DNA from: QYOJ01 sp043806735
Lineage (GTDB): Bacteria > Bacteroidota > Bacteroidia > Bacteroidales > FEN-979
Length of the DNA: 30,111 bases
Assembly (NCBI GenBank): GCA_043806735.1
Contig: JAZDGR010000102.1
Span: 1 to 30,111 of the forward strand
Direction of reading: 5' to 3'
Part shown: piece by piece, positions 7,355 to 15,190 of the stretch
Layout of the letters: every line of letters starts with the position of its first letter
Position numbering within the stretch: position 1 is the stretch's first letter
The notes under the pieces: generated by a model
The model's database searches: none
The model's input: the letters and a program-made list of their open reading frames with translations, nothing else
Told to the model about the DNA's origin: nothing
Translations under genes and position numbers: made by a program

Positions 7355-7660
7355 GTGAGCCAGAGAATCAGAATCAAATTGAAGTCTTACGATTATAACC
7401 TGGTGGACAAATCAGCCGAGAAGATCGTGAAAACCGTGAAGGCAACAGGCGCCGTGGTAAGCGGCCCCATCCCGCTTCCGACGGATAAAAAGATCTTTAC
7501 AGTTCTGAGGTCTACTTTCGTAAACAAGAAATCCAGAGAGCAGTTTCAACTCTGTTCCTACAAACGATTACTGGATATCTACAGTACGACTTCCAAAACC
7601 ATCGACGCCCTGATGAAACTGGAATTGCCCAGTGGAGTGGAAGTTGAAATCAAGGTTTGA
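7355..7660 (+). CDS. rpsJ: 30S ribosomal protein S10 (uS10, NusE)
   Basis: A 101-residue protein of the 30S head and, as NusE, partner of NusB in transcription antitermination. Family motifs are RIRIKLKSYDYNLVD, GPIPLPT and REQFQLCSYKRLLDI. The start is GTG at 7355; the protein begins at the family-typical MSQRIRIKL and no upstream ATG is in frame close by. It opens the S10 portion of the cluster. TEC/ribosome coupling through NusG is another known role of this family. Confidence 0.97.
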   Translation: MSQRIRIKLKSYDYNLVDKSAEKIVKTVKATGAVVSGPIPLPTDKKIFTVLRSTFVNKKSREQFQLCSYKRLLDIYSTTSKTIDALMKLELPSGVEVEIKV

Positions 7661-7692
7661 TCGTTACCCGTAACTAGAAAAAAGAAAGTAAA

Positions 7693-8322
7693 ATGTCTGG
7701 ATTAATTGGAAAAAAAATCGGAATGACCAGCATCTATGATGCCAACGGGAAAAACACCCCGTGCACGGTGATCGAAGCTGGCCCCTGCGTGGTGACACAG
7801 GTCCGCTCCAAGGAGAAAGAAGGATACGATGCCATCCAATTGGCTTTTGAAGATAAAAAGGAAAAGCATACCACAAAAGCCGAACGGGGCCATTTTGCCA
7901 AAGCAGGAATTTCTGCGAAAAAGGTTGTAGCCGAATTCACCCGCTTTGAAGCAGGCCACCAGAAAACTTTTGGTGACATCATCAAGGTCGACATCTTCGT
8001 AGAAGGAGAGTACATTGATGTGGTTGGCATTTCCAAGGGGAAAGGATTTCAGGGCGTCGTAAGGCGGCATCACTTCCGAGGGGTGGGAGAAGCGTCCCAC
8101 GGCCAGCACAACCGGCTCCGTGCCCCCGGCTCTGTCGGGGCCTCCTCATGGCCATCACGGGTGTTCAAAGGAACCCGCATGGCTGGTCGGATGGGAGGAA
8201 ACCGCGTGAAAGTCATCAACCTTCAGATATTAAAGATTATCCTGGATAAAAACCTGGTTTTAGTGAAAGGTGCAGTGCCGGGACCCAATGGATCATATGT
8301 AATTATTGAGAGATGGAAGTAG
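7693..8322 (+). CDS. rplC: 50S ribosomal protein L3 (uL3)
   Basis: A 209-residue early-assembly protein whose extended loop reaches toward the peptidyl transferase centre. Motifs are GLIGKKIGMTSIYD, SKGKGFQGVVRRHHF, ASHGQHNRLRAPGSVG and VFKGTRMAGRMGG. The residue aligned with the glutamine that PrmB methylates in E. coli (MAGQMG) is Arg166 here, so this modification cannot occur. The last 10 bases overlap the rplD start. Confidence 0.98.
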   Translation: MSGLIGKKIGMTSIYDANGKNTPCTVIEAGPCVVTQVRSKEKEGYDAIQLAFEDKKEKHTTKAERGHFAKAGISAKKVVAEFTRFEAGHQKTFGDIIKVDIFVEGEYIDVVGISKGKGFQGVVRRHHFRGVGEASHGQHNRLRAPGSVGASSWPSRVFKGTRMAGRMGGNRVKVINLQILKIILDKNLVLVKGAVPGPNGSYVIIERWK

Positions 8323-8966
8323 AAGTTTATAACATTCAGGGAGGCAAAACCAACCGGAAGATCGCTCTCGACGATACTGTTTTCGGGATTGAGCCCAATG
8401 ATCATGCGATCTACCTCGATGTGAAGCAGTACATGGCGAACCGCAGGCAAGGAACACATGCTACGCTGGAGAAATCCATGATGTCGGGAAGCACCCGGAA
8501 ACTCCACCGGCAGAAAGGAACCGGAGGATCCCGGAAAGGAAGTATCAAAAACCCGCTGTTCCGTGGTGGAGCCCGCGTTTTCGGCCCTCAGCCCAGGGAT
8601 TACAATTTCAAGCTGAACAAAAAACTGAAAAAACTTGCCCGGCAATCCGCCCTGAGCTATAAAGTGAAGGATAACGGTCTGACCATCGTGGAAGATTTTT
8701 CTTTCGAAACACCCAAAACGAAGAACTTTACCGGAATGCTGAAGAATTTCCAACTGCAGGATAAAAAAACCCTGCTAGTCATCCATGAAATTAATGAGAA
8801 CGTAATTCTTAGTTCAAGAAATTTAAAAAAGATGAAAGTGGTCAGGGCCGGTGATCTCAACACATACGAGATTCTCGATGCCGCGTGCCTGCTGATCACG
8901 GAAAGCTCCGTTAAAGAAATTGAAAAGGCAAACCAGAATGAACCCGTTAATTCGATAAGCCAATGA
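8313..8966 (+). CDS. rplD: 50S ribosomal protein L4 (uL4)
   Basis: A 217-residue protein whose long loop lines the exit-tunnel constriction. Loop motifs visible are RRQGTHATLEKS and RQKGTGGSRKGSIKNPLFRGGARVFGPQPRDY. E. coli L4 represses the S10 operon by binding its leader; here the S10 genes follow fusA without a long leader, so such control is not evident. A short polar C-terminal extension (about 12 residues, ending PVNSISQ) goes beyond the usual end. It overlaps rplC by 10 bases and rplW by 4 (ATGA). Confidence 0.98.
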   Translation: MEVEVYNIQGGKTNRKIALDDTVFGIEPNDHAIYLDVKQYMANRRQGTHATLEKSMMSGSTRKLHRQKGTGGSRKGSIKNPLFRGGARVFGPQPRDYNFKLNKKLKKLARQSALSYKVKDNGLTIVEDFSFETPKTKNFTGMLKNFQLQDKKTLLVIHEINENVILSSRNLKKMKVVRAGDLNTYEILDAACLLITESSVKEIEKANQNEPVNSISQ

Positions 8967-9253
8967 ATACCATTATCAAACCCATCATTACCGAGAAGAT
9001 GACCCAGATGGGTGAGCGACTCAACCGGTACGGTTTTCTTGTCGATAGGAATGCCAACAAACTCCAGATCAAAAAAGCGATCAAGGAGCTGTATGGCGTG
9101 GATGTGGAAGAGGTCAATACCATGGTCTATTCCGGGAAGAAGAAATCCCGCTTCACAAAAAGCGGCATCATTACTGGAAGAACAAGTACATATAAAAAAG
9201 CCATCGTGACGCTGGCAAAAGGTGAAAAAATTGATTTTTATAGCAATATTTAA
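8963..9253 (+). CDS. rplW: 50S ribosomal protein L23 (uL23)
   Basis: A 96-residue protein at the tunnel exit and the docking site for trigger factor and SRP. It shows IIKPIITEKMT, KLQIKKAIKELYGVDVEEVNTM and the terminal KGEKIDFYSNI. The Glu in ITEK occupies the position used for trigger-factor docking in E. coli (inferred by alignment). It starts inside the rplD stop and lies 4 bases before rplB. Confidence 0.97.
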   Translation: MNTIIKPIITEKMTQMGERLNRYGFLVDRNANKLQIKKAIKELYGVDVEEVNTMVYSGKKKSRFTKSGIITGRTSTYKKAIVTLAKGEKIDFYSNI

Positions 9254-9257
9254 CTAA

Positions 9258-10082
9258 ATGGCGCTTAAAAAATACAAACCGACAACACCCGGTCAAAGGT
9301 TCAAAGTAATCAGTTCCTTTGATGAAATAACAAGTTCAACTCCTGAAAAGAGCCTGCTGACTCCCAAAAGGAGAACCGGAGGAAGAAACAATCAAGGTAA
9401 AATGACCATGAGATACATTGGAGGAGGTCATAAACAGATATACCGATTGATTGATTTCAAGCGAGATAAAGACGATGTGCCCGGCGTGGTCAAGTCGATC
9501 GAATACGATCCGAACCGCACCGCCCGCATCGCCTTGATCAGCTATAAAGACGGAGAAAAGCGGTACATCATTGCCCCGCACGGACTGAAAGTGGGTCAAA
9601 CCATCTTTTCCGGGAAAGGAATCGCCCCCGAAATCGGAAATGCGCTGTATCTAAGCGAGATTCCCTTTGGAACGGTCATCCACAACGTGGAATTACGTCC
9701 GGGCCAGGGAGCGAAACTGGTGAGAAGCGCCGGGAATTCGGCACAACTGATGTCGAGAGACGGAAAATTTGCCATCATCAAGATGCCGTCGGGGGAGACC
9801 CGGATGATCCTGCAGGCCTGCAAAGCGACCATCGGCAGCGTTTCCAATCCCGATCATAGTCTCGAATCCTCCGGGAAAGCAGGAAGAAGCCGATGGAAAG
9901 GCCGTAGGCCGAGAACCCGCGGTGTGGCCATGAATCCCGTGGATCATCCGATGGGCGGAGGAGAAGGAAGGGCTTCGGGTGGCCATCCGAGATCCCGGAA
10001 AGGCATACCGGCCAAGGGGTATAAAACCCGTGCCAGGAAAAAGGCCAGCAATAAGTATATCGTTGAAAAGAGAAAGAAATAA
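9258..10082 (+). CDS. rplB: 50S ribosomal protein L2 (uL2)
   Basis: A 274-residue protein needed for subunit association and peptidyl transferase assembly. Motifs are the OB-like segment GRNNQGKMTMRYIGGGHKQ, AIIKMPSGETRMI and AMNPVDHPMGGGEGR (here MNPVDHPMGGGEGR). In the E. coli motif DHPHGGGEG the first His, implicated in activity, is kept and the second is Met. The basic tail ends in VEKRKK. Length equals the E. coli protein. Confidence 0.98.
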   Translation: MALKKYKPTTPGQRFKVISSFDEITSSTPEKSLLTPKRRTGGRNNQGKMTMRYIGGGHKQIYRLIDFKRDKDDVPGVVKSIEYDPNRTARIALISYKDGEKRYIIAPHGLKVGQTIFSGKGIAPEIGNALYLSEIPFGTVIHNVELRPGQGAKLVRSAGNSAQLMSRDGKFAIIKMPSGETRMILQACKATIGSVSNPDHSLESSGKAGRSRWKGRRPRTRGVAMNPVDHPMGGGEGRASGGHPRSRKGIPAKGYKTRARKKASNKYIVEKRKK

Positions 10083-10100
10083 TCTGTAATAGTTGAACTT

Positions 10101-10379
10101 ATGAGCCGATCACTGAAAAAAGGTCCGTATATCAATTACAAACTGGAGAAGAAAGTACTGGAGGCCGTTGATTCGAAGAAAAAAGCCGTCTTGAAAACCT
10201 GGTCCAGAAATTCCATGATCTCTCCTGATTTTGTTGGCCAAACCATTGCTGTGCACAACGGGAACAAATTTATCCCGGTTTACATTACAGAAAATATGGT
10301 CGGTCATAAACTCGGTGAATTTGCCCCCACGAGAATTTTCAGGGGACACGCCGGCAATAAGGATAAAGGTAAAAAGTAA
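10101..10379 (+). CDS. rpsS: 30S ribosomal protein S19 (uS19)
   Basis: A 92-residue head protein that forms a complex with S13 and contacts A-site tRNA through its tail. It shows MSRSLKKGPYI, TWSRNSMISPDFVGQTIAVHNG and the ending GEFAPTRIFRGHAG, all family signatures. It lies 18 bases after rplB and 18 before rplV, with no SD at the start. Confidence 0.98.
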   Translation: MSRSLKKGPYINYKLEKKVLEAVDSKKKAVLKTWSRNSMISPDFVGQTIAVHNGNKFIPVYITENMVGHKLGEFAPTRIFRGHAGNKDKGKK

Positions 10380-10397
10380 AGCCATAAACGAAGAACA

Positions 10398-10991
10398 ATG
10401 GGAGCGAAAAGTCATACGAGAGCTGAGAAGCGAAAAGAGACAAAAAAGACCATCGCGTTTGCCAGCCTGAAAAATGTCCCCACTTCCCCCCGGAAAATGA
10501 GGCTGGTTGCCGACCTGGTCAGGGGAAAACGGGTTGAGCTGGCACTTCATACCCTAAAGACCAGTCCTAAACAACCGGCCGGTCGCATGCATAAGCTGCT
10601 GCTTTCGGCCATCGCGAACTGGCAGTCAAAGAACGAGGGCAGACGGATTGACGAAAGCGATCTTTATATAAAAGAAATTCTGGTTGATAGTGGCCGCATC
10701 CTGAAGCGGATTCAGCCTGCCCCCCAGGGACGGGCACACCGGATTAAGAAACGTTCAAACCACGTAACCATCATTCTCGACAGCCTGATCAAACCGGTTA
10801 TTGAAGCGGAAGAACCGGTGGAAGAAGCAAAGCCTGCAAAAGCACCAAAGGCAAAGAAAGAACCACAGGCTGTCAAAGAGCCAAAGGTAGCGAAGGAACC
10901 GAAAGCTGCCAAAACTCCAAAACCTAAAACAGAAAAAGGGACAAAGGCCAAAAAAGAAACCAAAGTAAAATCTAAAAATAAACAAGATTAA
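10398..10991 (+). CDS. rplV: 50S ribosomal protein L22 (uL22) with long low-complexity tail
   Basis: A 197-residue protein against about 110 in E. coli. Residues 1-~135 are the standard L22 fold, with the tunnel hairpin containing KRIQPAPQGRAHRIKKRSNH. Residues ~138-197 are a Lys/Ala/Pro/Glu tail built of recurring KEPK and AKxPK units, first acidic (EEPVEEAKPAK), then strongly basic. The tail should lie on the ribosome surface near the tunnel exit. The reading frame is continuous and the stop fuses with the rpsC start (TAATG), so the tail is not an annotation artefact. Similar shorter extensions occur in Bacteroidetes L22. Confidence 0.97.
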   Translation: MGAKSHTRAEKRKETKKTIAFASLKNVPTSPRKMRLVADLVRGKRVELALHTLKTSPKQPAGRMHKLLLSAIANWQSKNEGRRIDESDLYIKEILVDSGRILKRIQPAPQGRAHRIKKRSNHVTIILDSLIKPVIEAEEPVEEAKPAKAPKAKKEPQAVKEPKVAKEPKAAKTPKPKTEKGTKAKKETKVKSKNKQD

Positions 10992-11716
10992 TGGGACAAA
11001 AGACGAACCCGATTGCTAACAGGTTAGGGATTATCCGTGGCTGGGATTCAAACTGGTACGGTGGCAAAAACTTTGAGGCCAAGCTCATTGAAGATGAGAA
11101 GATCCGGAAGTATCTGAATGCCCGTCTTTCCAAAGCCGGAATTTCCAAGATCGTGATCGAGCGGACACTCAAGCTGGTCACCGTGACCATTCATACAGCC
11201 CGGCCCGGCATCATCATTGGAAAAGGCGGTCAGGAAGTGGACAAGCTCAAGGAGGAGTTGAAAAAGATCACCAGCAAGGAGATCCAGATCAACATCTCGG
11301 AAATCAAAAGACCGGAACTGGACTCCGTGATCGTGGCCAATACCATTGCCAGCCAGATCGAAGGCCGTATCTCACACCGCCGCGCCATCAAAACGGCCAT
11401 TGCCTCGGCAATGCGCATTGGTGCCGAAGGGATCAAAGTGGGGATCTCCGGCCGGTTGGGGGGAGCTGAAATGGCTCGTAGGGAACAGTACAAAGAAGGG
11501 AGAATTCCCCTTCATACGTTTCGCGCCGACATCGACTATGCAACCTGTGAAGCGCATACCACATACGGACGTATTGGCGTGAAAGTGTGGATTTGCAAAG
11601 GGGAGATCTACGGCAAACCGGAACTCACTCCCAGCACCGGATCCCAGAAGCAGAAACCGTCGGGAGCCCAGCGCCCCCGGGGTGGCCCAAGACCCAAATC
11701 GAGGAGCAGAAAATAA
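10991..11716 (+). CDS. rpsC: 30S ribosomal protein S3 (uS3)
   Basis: A 241-residue protein at the mRNA entry channel with helicase activity together with S4 and S5. Motifs are MGQKTNPIANRLG, the KH-domain loop GIIIGKGGQEVDKLK and SGRLGGAEMAR. The last ~25 residues are a basic Gly/Pro/Arg/Lys tail (QKQKPSGAQRPRGGPRP). The start overlaps the rplV stop by one base. Confidence 0.98.
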   Translation: MGQKTNPIANRLGIIRGWDSNWYGGKNFEAKLIEDEKIRKYLNARLSKAGISKIVIERTLKLVTVTIHTARPGIIIGKGGQEVDKLKEELKKITSKEIQINISEIKRPELDSVIVANTIASQIEGRISHRRAIKTAIASAMRIGAEGIKVGISGRLGGAEMARREQYKEGRIPLHTFRADIDYATCEAHTTYGRIGVKVWICKGEIYGKPELTPSTGSQKQKPSGAQRPRGGPRPKSRSRK

Positions 11717-11744
11717 AGTTGCGCAATTGTAATACCTTCAGAGA

Positions 11745-12173
11745 ATGTTACAGCCAAAAAAGACGAAATACAGGAAACAGCAAAAAGGCAAAATGAAAGG
11801 GAATGCCAAGCGGGGGTATACTATCTCTTTTGGCTCCTTCGGAATTAAAACCCTCGAGCAGGCCTGGATTACCGGGCGTCAGATTGAAGCTGCCCGTCAG
11901 GCAATCACGCGCTATATGAAGCGTGAAGGCCAGATCTGGATCCGGATTTTCCCCGATAAACCGGTCACCAAAAAGCCTGCTGAAGTCCGTATGGGGAAAG
12001 GAAAAGGCGCTCCGGAATATTTCGTGGCCCGCATTACCCCCGGCCGGATTCTTTTCGAAGTGGAAGGAGTTCCGCTGGAAGTGGCAAAAGAGGCGTTGCG
12101 CCTCGGCGCTCAGAAATTGCCGGTACAAACCCGGTTTGTTATGAGAAAGGATTACGTAGAAGAAATTGTATAA
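11745..12173 (+). CDS. rplP: 50S ribosomal protein L16 (uL16)
   Basis: A 142-residue protein contacting tRNA in the A and P sites. It shows MLQPKKTKYRK, GSFGIKTLEQAWITGRQIEAARQA, IWIRIFPDKPVT and VRMGKGKGAPEYFVA. The Arg in VRMGKGKG that is hydroxylated in E. coli (Arg81) is present. The ATG at 11745 gives the canonical N-terminus. Confidence 0.98.
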   Translation: MLQPKKTKYRKQQKGKMKGNAKRGYTISFGSFGIKTLEQAWITGRQIEAARQAITRYMKREGQIWIRIFPDKPVTKKPAEVRMGKGKGAPEYFVARITPGRILFEVEGVPLEVAKEALRLGAQKLPVQTRFVMRKDYVEEIV

Positions 12174-12176
12174 TTT

Positions 12177-12398
12177 ATGGAACAGAAAGTAATCAGAGAA
12201 ATGACCACTGGTGAGGTCCTCGAAAGATTGGATGAGGAAAAACGTCAGCTTGTGAAGCTCAGACTCACCCACGCGGTTTCGCCTCTCGAAAATCCGAATA
12301 AGATCAAGGCCTACCGTAAAACCATTGCGCGCCTTGAAACGGAATTGCGGCACAGAGCGTTAAGCGGTGAAAAAATAAAACAGCCAGTAACCAAGTGA
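12177..12398 (+). CDS. rpmC: 50S ribosomal protein L29 (uL29)
   Basis: A 73-residue, mostly helical protein at the tunnel exit beside L23. It is recognised from REMTTGEVLERLDEEKRQLVKLRLTHAV and the second helix NPNKIKAYRKTIARLETEL. It is about ten residues longer than the E. coli protein through a short basic tail. Its stop lies 5 bases before the S17 ATG. Confidence 0.95.
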   Translation: MEQKVIREMTTGEVLERLDEEKRQLVKLRLTHAVSPLENPNKIKAYRKTIARLETELRHRALSGEKIKQPVTK

Positions 12399-12403
12399 CA
12401 AAC

Positions 12404-12661
12404 ATGGAAACCAGAAAATTAAGAAAAGAAAAAATTGGGGTTGTTGTCAGCAACAGCATGGAGAAATCCATTGTCGTTGAGGTGGAAAGAAAAGTGAAAC
12501 ATCCGAAATACGGAAAATTCGTGAAGAAATCTTCCCGTTTTATGGCACATGATGAGAAAAATGAATGCAGCGAAGGAGATAAAGTACAGATTGCCGAGAC
12601 AAGGTCGCTTAGCAAGAATAAATGTTGGAGACTTGTCGAAATCATTGAAAAGGTTAAATAG
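12404..12661 (+). CDS. rpsQ: 30S ribosomal protein S17 (uS17)
   Basis: An 85-residue OB-fold protein of the 30S body. It shows METRKLRKEKIGVVVSNSMEKSIVV and KHPKYGKFVKKSSRFMAHDEKN. A GTG at 12395 inside the rpmC stop would add three residues, but ATG 12404 yields the usual Bacteroidetes N-terminus (METR.LRKE), so it is preferred. Confidence 0.96.
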   Translation: METRKLRKEKIGVVVSNSMEKSIVVEVERKVKHPKYGKFVKKSSRFMAHDEKNECSEGDKVQIAETRSLSKNKCWRLVEIIEKVK

Positions 12662-12663
12662 CC

Positions 12664-13032
12664 ATGATACAGCAAGAATCAAGATTATCAGTAGCAGATA
12701 ACAGCGGAGCAAAGGAGGTCCTTTGCATCAAAGTGCTTGGAGGAACAAGGAAAAGATACGCCTCAGTGGGAGACCGGATTATCGTGACGGTCAAGAATGC
12801 CCTGCCTTCGGGAAATATCAAAAAGGGAACCATTTCCACTGCCGTGGTCGTCAGAACCAAAAAAGAGATCCGCCGCAACGACGGCTCCTACATCCGGTTT
12901 GATGACAATGCCGTTGTGCTGCTAAACAGCGCTGGCGAGATGATCGGAACCCGTATTTTCGGACCGGTAGCCAGGGAGTTAAGGGAAAAACAGTTCATGA
13001 AAATCGTTTCTTTGGCACCCGAGGTGCTTTAA
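12664..13032 (+). CDS. rplN: 50S ribosomal protein L14 (uL14)
   Basis: A 122-residue protein of the subunit interface and the binding site of the silencing factor RsfS. It shows MIQQESRLSVADNSGAKEV, CIKVLGG, VVVRTKKEIRRNDGSYIRFDDNAVVLL and GTRIFGPVARELR. Length equals E. coli. It starts two bases after the rpsQ stop. Confidence 0.98.
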   Translation: MIQQESRLSVADNSGAKEVLCIKVLGGTRKRYASVGDRIIVTVKNALPSGNIKKGTISTAVVVRTKKEIRRNDGSYIRFDDNAVVLLNSAGEMIGTRIFGPVARELREKQFMKIVSLAPEVL

Positions 13033-13048
13033 TGTAATAAAAGATTCC

Positions 13049-13372
13049 ATGCAAAAGAAGTTACATATCAGAAAAGGCGACACGGTGATGATCATTGCCG
13101 GTGATTCAAGAGGCCAGCAGGGGAAAGTCCTGGTGATTGAAAAAGACAAGGGCATGGCCATCGTGGAAGGGGTGAATATGGTGTCCAAACATACCAAGCC
13201 GAATGCGAAAAACCCTCAGGGAGGCATCGTGAAAAAGGAGGCTCCTGTCCACATTTCAAACCTGATGGTGGTTGATGGAACCGGGAAAACTACCCGCATC
13301 GGCCGGAAACCCGACGCCAAGAATGAAAAGATGATTCGTTATTCAAAAAAATCAGGGGAGGTGATTAAATAA
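13049..13372 (+). CDS. rplX: 50S ribosomal protein L24 (uL24)
   Basis: A 107-residue assembly initiator near the tunnel exit. The KOW motif is clear: GDTVMIIAGDSRGQQGKVLVIEKDKG, followed by VEGVNMVSKHTKPN. The last codons (SGEVIK) create a perfect SD for the following rplE, whose ATG overlaps the rplX stop by one base (TAATG). Confidence 0.97.
   Translation: MQKKLHIRKGDTVMIIAGDSRGQQGKVLVIEKDKGMAIVEGVNMVSKHTKPNAKNPQGGIVKKEAPVHISNLMVVDGTGKTTRIGRKPDAKNEKMIRYSKKSGEVIK
13357..13364 (+). promoter_or_regulatory. Perfect Shine-Dalgarno of rplE
   Basis: GGAGGTGA lies within the last codons of rplX, seven bases before the rplE ATG at 13372, and matches the complement of the conserved 16S rRNA 3' end over eight bases. 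Most other starts in the cluster lack such a match; rplF (AAGGAG at about 14616) is the other exception. Confidence 0.6.
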
Positions 13373-13923
13373 TGGCTTACACACCAAGAATAAAGGAGAA
13401 ATATATTCAGGAGATCGTCCCTGCATTGATGGAGCAATTCCAGTATAAAAGCAAATTGCAGGTGCCCCGGATGCTCAAGATCAGTCTGAACCAGGGATTG
13501 GGCATTGCCATCACAGACCGGAAACACATCGATACGGGGATCAGTGAAATGACCATGATCGCCGGACAGAAGGCCGTTCCGACAAAGTCCAAGAAGGACA
13601 TCTCCAATTTCAAGCTCAGAAAGGGCAATCCGATCGGGGTTCGCGTCACGCTCCGCGGAAACCGGATGTATGAATTCCTTGACCGGCTCATTTCGGTTGC
13701 ACTTCCGCGAGTCAGAGACTTCCGCGGGATAAACGACAAGGGATTTGACGGGAAAGGGAATTATACCTTGGGGATCTCCGAACAGATCATCTTCCCGGAA
13801 ATTGATATTGACAAAGTCACAAGGATCAATGGATTGGATATCACTTTCGTGACCTCTGCCCACAACGACCGGGAAGCCCATGCGTTGTTGAAAGAATTTG
13901 GATTACCATTTAAAACAAAATAA
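13372..13923 (+). CDS. rplE: 50S ribosomal protein L5 (uL5)
   Basis: A 183-residue protein that binds 5S rRNA with L18 in the central protuberance. Motifs are PRMLKISLNQGLG, AGQKAVPTKSKKDISNFKLRKGNPIGVRVTLRG, PRVRDFRGI and GNYTLGISEQIIFPEI. The start overlaps rplX by one base and has GGAGGTGA seven bases upstream, unusual for this phylum. Confidence 0.98.
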   Translation: MAYTPRIKEKYIQEIVPALMEQFQYKSKLQVPRMLKISLNQGLGIAITDRKHIDTGISEMTMIAGQKAVPTKSKKDISNFKLRKGNPIGVRVTLRGNRMYEFLDRLISVALPRVRDFRGINDKGFDGKGNYTLGISEQIIFPEIDIDKVTRINGLDITFVTSAHNDREAHALLKEFGLPFKTK

Positions 13924-13929
13924 AGTACT

Positions 13930-14199
13930 ATGGCAAAGGAATCGATTAAAGCCAGAGAACGGAAAAGAGCACGTCTGGTTGAACAATATGCGGAAAAGAG
14001 AAAAACGCTGAAAGCAGCCGGCGACTATTTGGGCCTGCAGAAACTACCCAGAAACGCTTCTCCGGTGCGGTTGCATAATCGTTGTAAGCTGACCGGAAGG
14101 CCCAAAGGGTACATGAGGCTATTCGGCGTCTCCCGTATCAACTTCCGTGAAATGGCGGTAAAAGGTTTAATCCCTGGAGTGAAAAAAGCCAGTTGGTAA
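13930..14199 (+). CDS. rpsN: 30S ribosomal protein S14 (uS14), zinc-free form
   Basis: An 89-residue head protein. It shows LPRNASPVRLHNRCKLTGRPKGYMRLFGVSRINFREMA. Only one Cys is present in the region that carries paired CxxC motifs in zinc-binding S14, so this is the C-minus form that needs no zinc. It is the usual form for this phylum. Six bases separate it from rplE. Confidence 0.97.
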   Translation: MAKESIKARERKRARLVEQYAEKRKTLKAAGDYLGLQKLPRNASPVRLHNRCKLTGRPKGYMRLFGVSRINFREMAVKGLIPGVKKASW

Positions 14200-14216
14200 T
14201 ATTAAAAACAAACAAT

Positions 14217-14615
14217 ATGGTTACGGATCCCATTGCAGATTATTTGACCAGAATCAGGAATGCTGTATTGGCAAACCACCGGATAGTTGAAGTGCCGAAA
14301 TCGAAGATCAAGGTTGAGATGACCCGTATCTTGCATGAAAAGGGTTTTATCCTGAATTACAAGGTCGAAGATACCCCGCTTCCGGGAACAATCAAGATCG
14401 CCCTGAAGTATCATCCGGTTACGAAAATATCGGCCATCAACTCGTTGATGCGGATAAGCAAGCCCGGACTGAGAAAGTATATCGACTTCGACCACCTGCC
14501 ACGAGTTTTAAACGGACTGGGCATTGCGATTTTATCTACCTCTCAAGGGGTGATGACAGACAAGGAAGCCAAAACTAAAAAAATCGGCGGCGAGGTGTTA
14601 TGTTATATCAGTTAA
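14217..14615 (+). CDS. rpsH: 30S ribosomal protein S8 (uS8)
   Basis: A 132-residue central-domain 16S rRNA binder, in E. coli the repressor of the spc operon. It shows VTDPIADYLTRIRNAVLANH and GIAILSTSQGVMTDKEAKTKKIGGEVLCYI. An in-frame TTG at 14193 inside rpsN would lengthen it, but ATG 14217 gives the family N-terminus (MVTDPIADYLTRIRN). Confidence 0.97.
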   Translation: MVTDPIADYLTRIRNAVLANHRIVEVPKSKIKVEMTRILHEKGFILNYKVEDTPLPGTIKIALKYHPVTKISAINSLMRISKPGLRKYIDFDHLPRVLNGLGIAILSTSQGVMTDKEAKTKKIGGEVLCYIS

Positions 14616-14630
14616 TAAGGAGACAGAAAG

Positions 14631-15188
14631 ATGTCAAGAATTGGAAAATTGCCGATTGATGTGCCTGCCGGTGTCCAGGTGACGATTTCAGAAGGGAACC
14701 TGGTTACAGTGAAAGGGAAGCTGGGAGAGCTTCAGCAGCAGGTTGATCCGAAGATCACGATAAAACTGGAAGGGAATCTGCTGATGGTTCAGCGGAGTTC
14801 GGATGAAAAAGATGATCGTTCGAAACACGGTTTGTACAGGGCGTTACTGGCCAATATGGTGAAAGGTGTTTCAGAAGGATATACCACAGTCCAGGAACTT
14901 ATCGGAGTAGGTTACAAAGCGACGGCAACGGGACAGATACTAGAACTGGCTCTCGGATATTCGCATAATATTTTGATGGAACTCCCGAAGGAGATCTTGG
15001 TGCAAACCACGGCCGAAAAAGGGAAGACCAATACGATCATCCTGAAGTCGTATGACCGGCAACTGCTGGGGCAGGTTGCTGCAAAAATCCGGTCGTTTCG
15101 CCCGCCAGAACCATACAAGGGCAAAGGGATCCGGTTCAAGGGAGAAGAGATTAAAAAGAAAGCCGGCAAATCGGCAGCAGGACAATAA
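14631..15188 (+). CDS. rplF: 50S ribosomal protein L6 (uL6)
   Basis: A 185-residue two-domain protein near the factor-binding site. It shows MSRIGKLPIDVPAGVQV, TVKGKLGEL and the C-terminal RSFRPPEPYKGKGIRF. An AAGGAG sits nine bases before the ATG, a good SD in a cluster that mostly lacks them. A 53-base gap with a palindrome follows. Confidence 0.98.
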   Translation: MSRIGKLPIDVPAGVQVTISEGNLVTVKGKLGELQQQVDPKITIKLEGNLLMVQRSSDEKDDRSKHGLYRALLANMVKGVSEGYTTVQELIGVGYKATATGQILELALGYSHNILMELPKEILVQTTAEKGKTNTIILKSYDRQLLGQVAAKIRSFRPPEPYKGKGIRFKGEEIKKKAGKSAAGQ

Positions 15189-15190
15189 TA

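Noticed and set aside
11748..12353. 201-codon minus-strand frame over rplP and rpmC
   Set aside because: Shadow of two certain ribosomal genes, with no recognisable features.
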